A program made the translations under genes and the position numbers. From positions 2,273,001 through 2,337,000 of the forward strand of contig BSDZ01000022.1 of NCBI GenBank assembly GCA_030268105.1: a stretch of 64,000 bases of DNA, read 5' to 3'. Source of the stretch: Volvox africanus (taxonomy: Eukaryota > Chlorophyta > Chlorophyceae > Chlamydomonadales > Volvocaceae). Position 1 is the first letter of the stretch, and each line of letters begins with the position of its first letter. Under the pieces are notes generated by a model. That model was given only the letters and a program-made list of their open reading frames with translations. It did not search any database and was not told where the DNA came from. Positions 10,307 through 19,498 of the stretch are shown one piece after another.

Positions 10307-10402
10307 ATGGCGAGTTCCAGCGACGAACCACGAGGACCGCGAGATACTTTTGCCGAAGACTTAGGCCGCGCCGTTTTGGACGCCGCCGCTTCCGGTTTGT
10401 AA
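10307..10402 (+). CDS. A2 leader ORF, 31 codons (possible first exon of gag)
   Basis: Starts MASSSDEPRG, ends LDAAASGL, then TAA. The same ORF is at 4485-4580, 29674-29769, 38680-38775, 47196-47291 and 53374-53469 in other A copies, and an analogous 35-codon ORF ending AAATTGL is in B1. In both families a GTTTGT or GTCTGT sits after the first base of the Gly codon. In A2 an intron 10395-10465 (GTTTGT...TCGCAG) would join it in frame to the open frame 10466-10740, which carries IAQTTEIRTQLG. This is an inference; the alternative is a plain upstream ORF. Confidence 0.45.
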   Translation: MASSSDEPRGPRDTFAEDLGRAVLDAAASGL

Positions 10403-10705
10403 TTGTTTAATTGCTTTTGCTTAGATTGCTGCACTTGTTGTGTAAGTGTACGCTCTGAGTCGCAGGTAATCTCAGTGCACCGGCATTGCTTGCCGCGGCG
10501 ACTGAGACCGGTTTTCGTCCGGACCAGTTGGCGACTCTCATTGCTCAAACTACGGAGATCAGGACTCAGCTGGGCAATTACTTGCTGAGTTTGCTGAATC
10601 TTCTCAAGAGTACTGTCGGTAGGCTCACCGAATCGCTTTGTACTCTTGCCTTTGCGATAGAAGTCGGCTTCTATTACGCAAACCTAGGGTATCGTTTCGT
10701 GCTTC

Positions 10706-11941
10706 ATGTCCGCGGAACACGACGATACGCCGCACACTAGCCTAGCTAGCCAACCCGATTTTGTTGTGGCTGCTAGAGCACCGGATAGAGGTCTTGAGAC
10801 TGTTGGCGCGCGAGCCACTCAAGAGCCCCTTTTCCTTCAGACCCCTGCTCACTTAATTGTGCCGCATTCAGCAGTGAACACGAATATGGACAACACTGCT
10901 GGACCAAGGGTTCTGCCATTACCTCAAGCTCGAGGGCATGATGACATCCCTGAGGTGATGAGATTGTCGATTCCCGTTCCTAGGCTCAATATTTCGCTGA
11001 CCGACAAGACACCAGGGCATAGCATAGCCGATGCAACTCGTGCGTACGTGCGTGACGCTAAAAAGTATCTCCAGGCTGTTCATGGTGGCGATAATGACGG
11101 TATCAGGTGTCTCTTCGTTGGTAACACCCTCGAGGGCTCAGCGAAGGACTGGTATCGCAATTGGACCAACGCCCGGGGCAACTATACTTTTGACGAGTTG
11201 GTCGCCGCTTTGCTCGCACGATTCGCTACTGAGGTTCAAGCACGCGATGTGGAAGCTCGTAAGGTTTTGGCAGCCGGTAGCTACCACATGCGTCGGGATG
11301 AAAATGTACCTGCGTACCAGTCACGCTTCGAAGCACTTGTGACTCCCATTGCTGACCTCACTGAATCCGAGCGTGTCTTTTGGTTTAGGCGAGGCCTGAC
11401 GAAAATTTTGGCTAAATGGTGCGCTACTGACTTGGTCGGAGCGCAGATCAAGTCGTACGATGCTTTGGTCGCTTTTGCTAAGGGTACAGAGATACGACTC
11501 CTTGCCGGTGAGGAAGAAGTCAAGTCTGCCCCTCGTGCAAATGCCGTGCAAGTGCAGGATCCGCTTGGGGAAGCCGTAGCTCTCGACCAGGACTTCGGAG
11601 CGACCCGCCCCACGCCTATTGCCGCGACGCGACGCAGCAACCGGCAATGCCAGGCGCCGGGGGGTGCTAGCTCGGGTGTCCGTGGGTCAGGAGGAGCTGG
11701 TCCGAGCTCGGACCCGGCTAAAAACAGGAAGCGTGGTGGTGCGCCGTCGACGGCAGCCGCACAGCGTTCCGACCCCAATGCGAAGCGGACTCGCACGCAC
11801 GACACGTATATGCCAAAATGGAATTGCAATCGTTCCGAATTCGAGCGTCGGAAATTGGCCAACGTTTGTCTACGGTGTGCGGAGAGCCATTCCACGAAGG
11901 ATTGCCCTCTAATGCCGCCGTTTGTACCTCAGCCGAAATAG
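10706..11941 (+). CDS. gag: A2 Gag polyprotein
   Basis: 411 codons, intact. Capsid-like region about residues 115-260 (landmarks KYLQAVHGGDND, AKDWYRNWTN, PAYQSRFEALVTPIADL), a basic low-complexity stretch around residues 300-370 rich in Ser, Gly, Arg and Ala, and a zinc knuckle at Cys388, Cys391, His395, Cys400. The knuckle spacing CX2CX3HX4C is one residue shorter than the canonical CCHC. The ORF ends PQPK-TAG-GGG and pol follows in the same frame. The start overlaps an 84-codon open frame (10486-10740), so the true N terminus could be extended by splicing. The protein is identical to A4 Gag. Confidence 0.95.
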   Translation: MSAEHDDTPHTSLASQPDFVVAARAPDRGLETVGARATQEPLFLQTPAHLIVPHSAVNTNMDNTAGPRVLPLPQARGHDDIPEVMRLSIPVPRLNISLTDKTPGHSIADATRAYVRDAKKYLQAVHGGDNDGIRCLFVGNTLEGSAKDWYRNWTNARGNYTFDELVAALLARFATEVQARDVEARKVLAAGSYHMRRDENVPAYQSRFEALVTPIADLTESERVFWFRRGLTKILAKWCATDLVGAQIKSYDALVAFAKGTEIRLLAGEEEVKSAPRANAVQVQDPLGEAVALDQDFGATRPTPIAATRRSNRQCQAPGGASSGVRGSGGAGPSSDPAKNRKRGGAPSTAAAQRSDPNAKRTRTHDTYMPKWNCNRSEFERRKLANVCLRCAESHSTKDCPLMPPFVPQPK

Positions 11942-11944
11942 GGG

Positions 11945-12858
11945 CATGCCCGGGTTCCTGCGGAGGGGGCACCACCTGGGATTTCTGAACTAACGCGTGG
12001 TCGGTGGTCATCCTTACGGCCAGCCGTTAAGGCATTGTTGCCTTGTGTACTTGGACACATCGAGCGAGTCATTGCGCGACGCATCACGCTTGACGGACGC
12101 ACGGGACTTCTCTGCTTCGACCCGTTGTGTAATTTGTTTACACCTCGCCGTCCCCTGTCGTCTATCGATCTGTCTAACCACGTGGTTTTGTTCATCCCCT
12201 CGTCTCTGCGTGAGATGTCGGAACAGTTGGCCATATACAGGAGGTGTAGGCGTCAATGTCCAGGCACTGCCGCATGTGTTTTACTCCCCGCTTTCTGTCG
12301 GCGCAAGGCAGAGGCATCGTTAAGGGGTATGCGGCATGTCCACCGGTTCGAGCCGGGCACCGTTTTGTTTAATGGTGTGGATCGGGAGGGTACGCTGGCT
12401 CCGTGGCCAAGCACATCCTACTCGGTTGACGTTTGGTACGAAGCTCCTGACGGGGGTGCCGTAGGTTACGGACCCGCCCTAAGTGCACTGACGTTGTCTG
12501 CTGGGCAGTCGCTCGTAGATAACCGTGTCCCTGTGGTTCAGATCGGTTTGAATGGCCGTACTCTGAAGGCACTTGTTGACACCGGTGCCAGCAACGACTT
12601 CATCTCTGTCGCAGAGGTGAATGCGCTGGGGTTGTCCCCAGAGTCGTCTGATTGTCCACAGGTTACCCTTGCTGACGGGGGTAAGCATCCCATCGTGGGC
12701 AGGATTACCCTTAGCCTATCGATAGGCCCTTTGCGTGTTGTGACCCGGCCGTACGTGCTGCAGGGCTTAGCAGAGACTGCACCGTACATAATGGGGTCTT
12801 CGACATTACGACAGTACCGCGCGCGCATCGACATGGAGACCGCAACCCTGCATATGTG
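11945..12858 (+). pseudogene. pol: A2 pol, N-terminal part (Dam-like domain and protease), interrupted by B1
   Basis: In frame with gag after one TAG. It contains the Dam-like domain (first ATG 12035; ITLD, FIPSS) and the protease active site DTGAS followed by NDFIS. The coding sequence stops at 12858, where B1 starts, and an artificial tail runs into the B1 LTR to 12925. The rest of pol resumes at 20022. Without B1 the frame is open throughout. Confidence 0.88.
12854..12858. repeat. Target-site duplication of B1, left copy (ATGTG)
   Basis: ATGTG here and at 20022-20026 flank 12859-20021. Removing the insert and one copy restores the A2 pol sequence found in A3, A4 and A5. Confidence 0.93.
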
Positions 12859-13280
12859 TGTTGTATATGGTACCCACGAAGGGTGGTATCAAAAGATACC
12901 GGTTGTTGTGCCAGAGCCCGATTAAGTAGAGCCGCCGACTAGGTCGTACTTGAGAGACCATAAGGCCTCGAACCGGGCGTGACCTTCAGAAGTCACCACT
13001 ACAACCGGAGATTCAGTGAACCAGGAACCAGATGTTCCACCATTTACCATTCAGGCGGTAAATGGCCCATTCCATACAGGTTATGGAGTAACCGACAGGT
13101 TCGGATGTTTCAGGAAGTCGGTTAGTATTGGTCGTCGACAGCCGAGACCAAATCCACAAATCGAATGCCAGATGGAAACATGAAACAGTTAATATGATAT
13201 TAAATATATTATATTATAAAATAATAAACAGATAATTATTATATCTTAATGAATTACCGAAATGCATTAAGGATACAACA
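12859..13280 (-). repeat. B1 3' LTR
   Basis: 422 bp, TGTTGTATATGG on the left and GGATACAACA on the right. An AT-rich stretch lies near 13190-13250. No matching second copy exists at the right end of B1. Confidence 0.85.
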
Positions 13281-13294
13281 ATTGTTCCCCCTCT
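13281..13294 (-). promoter_or_regulatory. B1 polypurine tract
   Basis: AGAGGGGGAACAAT on the minus strand immediately upstream of the 3' LTR, the second-strand priming site. It resembles the family A tract GGGAGGGGGGATAAT. Confidence 0.8.
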
Positions 13295-13349
13295 AGATGC
13301 AGCGTCCCGATGCATAAGAAGAGAGCAGACAGGTTGAAGTAGGACAGCG

Positions 13350-16300
13350 TCAGAGAGGTCCGTCCTTAGACTGTGCCCGCAGCCTAGCTTCATCAAGCAG
13401 GGGTTTCATGTCAGGGGTGAAGTTACGTGCCGGTTCCCAGCTATTGTGCTCAGATGAATACCCAGACCATTTAACCAGGTACTCATGCACATTGCGCTTA
13501 CGCCTGCCCTTGCCAACGCGTCGTGCACGGTAATCTAGGATACGTTCGACAGCATACAGGGTCTGCTTACCCGATAACCAGGTAGAGGGATTAGCTTCCG
13601 TAACAGGAGGGATGCTATCGTTAGCCTCAGGCAGAGTACCCCGATATGGACGTACGAGAGATACATGAAATGTGGGATGAATGCGTAGGTCAGATGGGAG
13701 TTGTAACTCTACAGCCACCGACCCTACCATGCGTACGACAGGATAAGGCCCCACAAAGCGCGGTAATAACTTGCGAGACCCATCAGCCAGGGAACGAAGG
13801 TTCTTCGTGCTCAACATAACCAGCTGGCCCTTGGTGAACGTGACGTCCTTTTTGGACTTGTTATAATAGTCCATAGCCCGTTGCTGTGCAGCTTCCAGGC
13901 AAGCTTTAGCGTCAGTTAGTCGGGACACGAAAGACTTAGCAAACGTTTTTGCAGCTGGAACATTTACGTCCAACTCCCGCCAAACAGGCAAAGCAGGGTT
14001 AAAACCGTAATTCAGGAAAAACGGACTATTACCAACGGACCGGTTAGTAGCGTTATTAATGGCAAACTCAGCAGCGGCTAGGTAGGTATCCCATGCAGTA
14101 GGGGTGCGTCCTGCAAAGTTACGGAGCATATCACCCAGGACACGGTTAACACGCTCTGTTTGCCCATCAGATTGGGGGTGGTAGGCGGTGGACAGGTTCA
14201 CCCGCATTCCTACCAGAGTCCCCAGGGCGCCCCAAAACTTACTTGCAAATTGAGTGCCGCGGTCAGATACCACGGACTTGGGGACCCCATGCAAACGTAC
14301 CACATTGTCGAAAAATAGACGGGCCGTTTGCTCAGCTGTGCAGGATGATGTCGTGGGGGCCAGGTGGACCATCTTGGTGAAACGGTCGACCAGGACCAGC
14401 ACGGCATCGTATCCTCCCTCAGTTTTGGGCAGCGCAACAATAAAGTCCATAGAGACACTTTCCCACGGAGCGTCAGGAATAGGAAGAGGTTGGAGATGCC
14501 CATGTGCTTTACCAGACTGGGCCTTATTGCGCTGGCACAGGTCGCAACAGAGGACATAATTTTCGGTGTCCTTAGCCATGCGGGGCCACCAGAATTGACG
14601 CCGCAAAAGCTCTAGTAACCGCGTGCAGCCAGGATGCCCAGCAAGAGGGCCGTCATGAAAACGTGAGAGAAGTTCACGACGTAATGAATCGTCGTTAGGT
14701 ACGACAATCTGACGGTGGGATCCTTCCGATCGAATCCATAAGCCATGCTCCTGTACCAAGTGCCCCGTGTTGTTGTGAATTGTGAACCACGGGTCGGCTG
14801 CATAAGCCTGTTTCAAGCGCTTGGTAAAATCGGAGGGCACGAAGTTAGGTTTTGCCTGAGACCTACTCCGTGTGCTTACCGCCAGAATGGCTGCATGCAG
14901 TGAGGGGTGCCTACTGAGAGCATCAGCTATGTTAAGTGAGCCGCTCAGGTACTCCCAATCAAAGTTAAACCGTGCCAGGTATTCCATCCAGCGGGCCTGG
15001 CGTCGGTTAAGGGAGGGCACACCTTGCAGAAACGTAAGGGGTTTGTGATCAGTCTTGAGGGCAAAAGGCCGGCCCTCAAGGTAACATCGCCATTCCTTCA
15101 AGGCATGTAGGACCGCCAGAAATTCCTGTTCCCCAGTGGTATAACGGGTTTCAGCCCCCGAAAACTTCTTACTCGTGTATGCAATGGGGCGTCCCTGCTG
15201 CAACAGAACTGCCCCCGTCCCATGTATAGATGCATCAGTTATGACCTCTACACGGAACGGCAATGAGTAGTCAGGGAAGTGCAGGATAATATCATCAGAG
15301 ATAGCACGCTTCAAAGCATCAAAAGCTTCTTGGCATGCGGGGGTCCAGGCCTCAGGTGAAGAGAAGGCTCCCTTACGTGTGAGGTTTGTTAGCGGTGCAG
15401 CAATGACTGAGTAGCGCTCTATGAACTTACGAAAGTAGTTGGTCAGGCCCAAAAACTTACGCAGTTCCTGAAGGTTGGAGGGCACTGGCCAATCCCGAAC
15501 AACAGCAGTTTTCCGGGGGTCCATCTGTATGCCACCCTGAGACACTATATGCCCCAGATACTCCACCTGTGGTTGTGCCCAGTGGCACTTAGAACGCTTA
15601 GCATACAGCTGCTCACGCCGCAGAACCTCAAAGACCAGGCGGAGGTGTTGTATGTGCTCCTCACGGGTCTTTGAAAACACCAGGATATCGTCCAGATAAC
15701 AGATGACGAATTTGTCGATGTATGGCCTGAAGATGCGGTCCATGACGGCTTGGAACGTTGCAGGGGCGTTCGTCAGTCCGAAACTAAGGACGGTATATTC
15801 AAAATGGCCAAACGGCGTACGGAAAGCCGTTTTAGGGATGTCAGATTCTGCTATACGAATCTGATTATACCCCTGCTGGAGGTCAATAGAGCTAAAGAAT
15901 GCAGAATCTTTTAGCTTATCCAGCAGATCATCGACACGTGGGAGGGGGTAACGGTTCTTAACTGTTGCGGCATTTAACCCCCTATAGTCAATGCACATTC
16001 TCAGAGTCCCATCCTTCTTTCCCACAAACAGAATAGGGGCGGAGTATGGGGATGTGCTTGGCCGTATCATACCTTTTTTCAGCAGCTCAGTAACCTGTCG
16101 TTTGACCTCGTCCAGCTCCAAGGGGCTTAGCCGATACATGGGGCGGGAAACGGGTACTGCACCAGGCACCAAAGGTATGGTGTGATCCACAGGCCGCATT
16201 GGAGGCTTACCAGGGACCTCCTGGAATATATCTGCATATTCCTGTAACAGGGCCTCAAGCTCAGGGTCAGTGGCATCAGCTGGGATAGAAGTTGCACTCA

Positions 16301-17372
16301 GGTGCAACTTGGGCCGTACTAGTAAAGCATGGGCCCCCTTGCGAATCATGCGAACTGCTGCTTTTCTGCCAACAACTTCAGGTTCAGTATGCTGACAGAT
16401 AGCAGTGGTTGCATAATTAAAGCAAGGCGCAGGTGTCATCTGATCTGGTGGCTGTCCGGCAGTAGTAAAGGGTACCTTGCAGACTAGATTCCCCTTGCGC
16501 AGGCGCAAAGATTTAGCCTCATAGTCAAGGACAGCCCCATACTGTGCTAGCGTGGAAGAACCCAAGATATACGTGGCAGCGTCAGTTAGCTCAGGCAACA
16601 CGTATGGGCGGACATTTAACCTTAAAGGACCTGCAGATAGACGAAGATTAACCTGCCCCAAGATAGCCTGCTTACCCCCATCAGCAAGGGTAACTTCTGA
16701 CCAGGAGCATGGGCTAGGTTTCAGGCCAAGCTGCGTAACCACTGAAGCCGAAATGAAATCATCACTGGCTCCAGAGTCAGCTAGGGCGGTGAACGTACGA
16801 CCTGCCGTACTTACGGTGATCAGAGGTACGCCAGCACCTATCAGGGCAGCAGCTTTAGGCAAGCAGAGAACTGAAATACAGGGTTCAGTCTCAGGCAAGC
16901 CCTCCTGAACCGATTTAGGAGCAGCAAACCAGACGTCAACAGAGTATGGGCTTCCAGGGAGTTGAACAACCTCACCTGCCATATCAAGGCTATGGAAAAG
17001 AGCCGTCCCTGGATTAAACCTTAAGACCCGTTGCATTCCCGACAGAAAAGAAGGGTTGCGTCGGGACACATACTCAGGCAGCAAGATGCATGCTGAGGTA
17101 TCAGGGTGTTGACGTTTGCATGCCCTAAAGAGAGCTAATTGCTTCTGTAGCTCGCAGAGTGAAGAGGGAGTGAACAAGATAGTATGCCCACCCAAGTTAG
17201 CGGAGGATAGGGGGCGACCTTGAGGCTCAAACAGATTACAAAAGCCATCAAAGCCGGCACGGACAGTTCGTGCATCAAAAGAAAAACGTCTCCCTATCAC
17301 CTGCTCCACTTGGTTTAAAACAGAGGGCAAAAGAGCCCGTACTGCACGGCACTTTGCTACCATCTGGCCCAC
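13350..17372 (-). CDS. pol: B1 Pol polyprotein (Dam-like, PR, RT, RNase H, IN, chromodomain)
   Basis: 1340 codons, intact. Order: Dam-like domain about 15-150 (IGRRFSFD; TPSS at 68-71 in place of NPPY), aspartic protease with DSGAS at 199-203, RT with YLDD near 560, RNase H (DASIHGTGAVLL, TGEQEFLAV, KTDHKPL), integrase with HHCC zinc site (HDGPLAGHPG...CDLCQ) and DDE residues (SMDF, VVSDRG, DGQTER), GPY motif (VGPYPVV) and a C-terminal chromodomain ([19 protein letters not shown]). It makes and integrates element DNA. The chromodomain would direct integration to modified histone tails. It is in the same frame as gag, separated by one TAG and an 18-codon linker, so it is probably made by readthrough. 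Confidence 0.95.
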   Translation of the reverse strand: MGQMVAKCRAVRALLPSVLNQVEQVIGRRFSFDARTVRAGFDGFCNLFEPQGRPLSSANLGGHTILFTPSSLCELQKQLALFRACKRQHPDTSACILLPEYVSRRNPSFLSGMQRVLRFNPGTALFHSLDMAGEVVQLPGSPYSVDVWFAAPKSVQEGLPETEPCISVLCLPKAAALIGAGVPLITVSTAGRTFTALADSGASDDFISASVVTQLGLKPSPCSWSEVTLADGGKQAILGQVNLRLSAGPLRLNVRPYVLPELTDAATYILGSSTLAQYGAVLDYEAKSLRLRKGNLVCKVPFTTAGQPPDQMTPAPCFNYATTAICQHTEPEVVGRKAAVRMIRKGAHALLVRPKLHLSATSIPADATDPELEALLQEYADIFQEVPGKPPMRPVDHTIPLVPGAVPVSRPMYRLSPLELDEVKRQVTELLKKGMIRPSTSPYSAPILFVGKKDGTLRMCIDYRGLNAATVKNRYPLPRVDDLLDKLKDSAFFSSIDLQQGYNQIRIAESDIPKTAFRTPFGHFEYTVLSFGLTNAPATFQAVMDRIFRPYIDKFVICYLDDILVFSKTREEHIQHLRLVFEVLRREQLYAKRSKCHWAQPQVEYLGHIVSQGGIQMDPRKTAVVRDWPVPSNLQELRKFLGLTNYFRKFIERYSVIAAPLTNLTRKGAFSSPEAWTPACQEAFDALKRAISDDIILHFPDYSLPFRVEVITDASIHGTGAVLLQQGRPIAYTSKKFSGAETRYTTGEQEFLAVLHALKEWRCYLEGRPFALKTDHKPLTFLQGVPSLNRRQARWMEYLARFNFDWEYLSGSLNIADALSRHPSLHAAILAVSTRSRSQAKPNFVPSDFTKRLKQAYAADPWFTIHNNTGHLVQEHGLWIRSEGSHRQIVVPNDDSLRRELLSRFHDGPLAGHPGCTRLLELLRRQFWWPRMAKDTENYVLCCDLCQRNKAQSGKAHGHLQPLPIPDAPWESVSMDFIVALPKTEGGYDAVLVLVDRFTKMVHLAPTTSSCTAEQTARLFFDNVVRLHGVPKSVVSDRGTQFASKFWGALGTLVGMRVNLSTAYHPQSDGQTERVNRVLGDMLRNFAGRTPTAWDTYLAAAEFAINNATNRSVGNSPFFLNYGFNPALPVWRELDVNVPAAKTFAKSFVSRLTDAKACLEAAQQRAMDYYNKSKKDVTFTKGQLVMLSTKNLRSLADGSRKLLPRFVGPYPVVRMVGSVAVELQLPSDLRIHPTFHVSLVRPYRGTLPEANDSIPPVTEANPSTWLSGKQTLYAVERILDYRARRVGKGRRKRNVHEYLVKWSGYSSEHNSWEPARNFTPDMKPLLDEARLRAQSKDGPL

Positions 17373-17420
17373 AGCAAAGACCCCAGGTGGTGATCCCTCT
17401 ATACCAGCCTGGGCAAGTTC

Positions 17421-18800
17421 CTAGTGGTCCTTACCCTTATTTTTCTCCGCCCCCAGCATTGGGCAGGAGTCAACCCTATGTTGGTCGGAACCGCAACGGA
17501 GGCACATCCCATGTTGTTTACGGAAATGGAACTCCCGTCTAGTACATTTGAATGTGGTTAAATATTCCGCTAGGTTCTGCTTGGGCCCCTTCTTCTGCAC
17601 GTGGCCCCCTTTTGGGGCCAAGTGCCTCCCCTGCTGTCCGCCGCCCCTCTTAGACTTACCGGCGCCCTTAACCTGCCGCGGCTGATCCTCGTGCCCGGTG
17701 ATGCCTGGACGAACGGATGCAGCCCGCGGTTTTTTGGTCGGGGGCGCCGGGGTCTCCTCGTCAGGGTCGTCGCAGGCCATGTCCTGTACCGACAGCATGT
17801 TCATTTTGGGACGGGCCAGTTTGTCAGATTCCCGTCGGGCCAGTAACCTAAGTTCAGCTCCCAGGGAGAACTGAACCAAGTCTGTATATGACTTAAAGGT
17901 TTTACCCGACAGGTCAGTTGCACAGTCCCCACTAAGGTCGGATGAGAGGCCCTGCTGAAACCAAAACACACGCTCACTATCAGACAGGTCCGCAATGGGC
18001 GTGACAAGAGCCTCAAAGCGGCTCTGATAGGCAGAGACAGTTTCTCCAGGGCGCATGCGATATTTGCCAGCATTTAATTTCAGGCGTGCCTCAGTGTCAC
18101 GTGACTGGACCTGGGGTGCAAAACGGACAAGCAGTGCTTCTAGCAGTTCCTCAGATGTATAAGAATCCCTTGCGTTAGTCCATTGATCGTGCCATAATCT
18201 TGCCGCGCCTTCAAAGGCAGTGGCCAAGAAAAGACGGCGCGTAGAGTCCTGTTGACCCCCACGGGCTGTGGCAAAGTAGTTCCTAACATTACGGACAAAG
18301 GCCCGTGTTAGAGGCGCAGCAACTCGTCCTAAATCAGAAAGCTTAACATCCATAGGGATATTCAGCTTAGGCACTGCGATCGCTATTTTTATCACCTCGT
18401 CCTCATGTCCAGTATGAGGAGGCCCAGGTGGCCTGGAAGAGGTGCCCGCAACAGCAGCACAAGTTGTTGCGGCAGCAGCGGGAGCCATCCCAGGAATATC
18501 CACGGCACCAGGTGTCAAATGGTTTGACACTACAGCAGGGCCATGAACATAAAAAGGGGATGGGGCATAAATAGGTGATGTAGGTGCCTCAGGGGATGCT
18601 GTGCCGCCTTGCCTGGGAATAGGTGAAGGCTGGTTCGGAAGGTCGATACCGCCTGCCACAGCAGCATTTGGTGGCTGTGTCAACCTAGAGAGCCATTCCC
18701 ACCTATTCGCTTGGCTAGCATTAGCAGCAATCCGGCCAACAAACTGAAAGGTGTTGGCAGCAAGAGCCGAGACAGCATTCGCTAAGTTCGAGGCTTGCAT
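17421..18800 (-). CDS. gag: B1 Gag polyprotein
   Basis: 459 codons, intact. N-terminal Ala/Asn-rich helix (from MQASNLANAVSALAA), a Pro-rich linker, a capsid-like region about residues 160-310 (FEGAARLWHDQWTNARD, SAYQSRFEALVTPIADL), a Lys/Gly-rich basic segment, and a canonical CX2CX4HX4C zinc knuckle at Cys433, Cys436, His441, Cys446. Ends GKDH-TAG-GAA with pol continuing in frame (ELAQAG). Homologous to family A Gag, mostly in the capsid. The open frame extends upstream of the first ATG (GFQAYN), which supports a spliced or longer N terminus. Confidence 0.93.
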   Translation of the reverse strand: MQASNLANAVSALAANTFQFVGRIAANASQANRWEWLSRLTQPPNAAVAGGIDLPNQPSPIPRQGGTASPEAPTSPIYAPSPFYVHGPAVVSNHLTPGAVDIPGMAPAAAATTCAAVAGTSSRPPGPPHTGHEDEVIKIAIAVPKLNIPMDVKLSDLGRVAAPLTRAFVRNVRNYFATARGGQQDSTRRLFLATAFEGAARLWHDQWTNARDSYTSEELLEALLVRFAPQVQSRDTEARLKLNAGKYRMRPGETVSAYQSRFEALVTPIADLSDSERVFWFQQGLSSDLSGDCATDLSGKTFKSYTDLVQFSLGAELRLLARRESDKLARPKMNMLSVQDMACDDPDEETPAPPTKKPRAASVRPGITGHEDQPRQVKGAGKSKRGGGQQGRHLAPKGGHVQKKGPKQNLAEYLTTFKCTRREFHFRKQHGMCLRCGSDQHRVDSCPMLGAEKNKGKDH

Positions 18801-19498
18801 ATTGTATGCCTGAAAGCCTAACAGATCGAACTGCGAGTGACTGTTCTGGCGAAAGGCAAAGCAAAGGCAAGGACCAGGGCCTACCCAACGCTTGGATGCC
18901 TTCGATGAACTTCAAAAATTTTGAAGTCCGCGCGTGAAGTTGATTTGCGATGGATCGGAGTGACTGGGCAGAGGTGCCGCTCCGAAGGGTCTGAGGTGTT
19001 GACACTGCAGAAGCACTCACGGCGGTTGGAACAAACACAATACCTTTCAAGTAATAGAGATATATATGTATTAGTGAAAGCCGAAGTGAATTCACGAAGT
19101 CGACTCCTCGTTGGATTCGATGCGAAGGTACTATCGAACCCGCAACTACAGGGATTCCTCAGCAAAACTGCAATACAAGTTCTAGATAGAAAGCAGTGTT
19201 GCAGGAAGATATTACCTAACAGAGAAGGCAGAATTGTCTAGGTCGCGAGCCACGTTGACCGCGACTAACTTAGAGATTGACTTTAACAGAAAGCACAGCC
19301 AAACTCACAGAGAGCAGGTTCTAAGTGTCACTAGACTAATTTCGTGAATATTACAGACCGGTGGTAGCCGCAGCGAAAATGGCGGCGCCCAGCTCCTCAG
19401 GCAATGTCTCCATGTCCAGAGGGATGTCGGCAGGAGGAAGATCGTGCTCGATGTCCATTTATAAAAGGGCAGCTTGAGTGGCTTGAGCGCGTTGCGCG
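18801..19498 (-). other. B1 gag leader, no primer site seen
   Basis: Leader between Gag and the composite right end. It holds the 35-codon leader ORF at 19351-19458 and a TATAAA directly in front of that ATG. A candidate intron, GTCTGT at 19358 to TTAG at 18818 (541 nt, minus strand), would join the leader ORF in frame to GFQAYN and the Gag ATG. No TGGTATC primer site and no LTR boundary were found in this stretch, which is where both would be expected. Confidence 0.5.
19351..19458 (-). CDS. B1 leader ORF, 35 codons (possible first exon of gag)
   Basis: Starts MDIEHDLPPADIP and ends FAAATTGL then TAA. The C-terminal pattern (acidic Glu-Glu/Asp-Leu-Gly, Ala-rich, Gly-Leu, stop) parallels the family A leader ORF (EDLGRAVLDAAASGL). 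Conservation of a tiny ORF between two diverged families argues that it is translated, alone or spliced to Gag. Confidence 0.45.
   Translation of the reverse strand: MDIEHDLPPADIPLDMETLPEELGAAIFAAATTGL

Noticed and set aside
11281..11895. Long antisense ORFs of about 200 codons opposite gag, seen in every A copy
   Set aside because: They mirror the sense codon pattern of gag, show no domain of their own and are absent as independent units. Their conservation follows from gag conservation.
12926..13280. Separate gene in the AT-rich stretch left of B1 pol
   Set aside because: This is the B1 LTR; no ORF of note and its borders coincide with TGTTGT/ACAACA ends and the target duplication.
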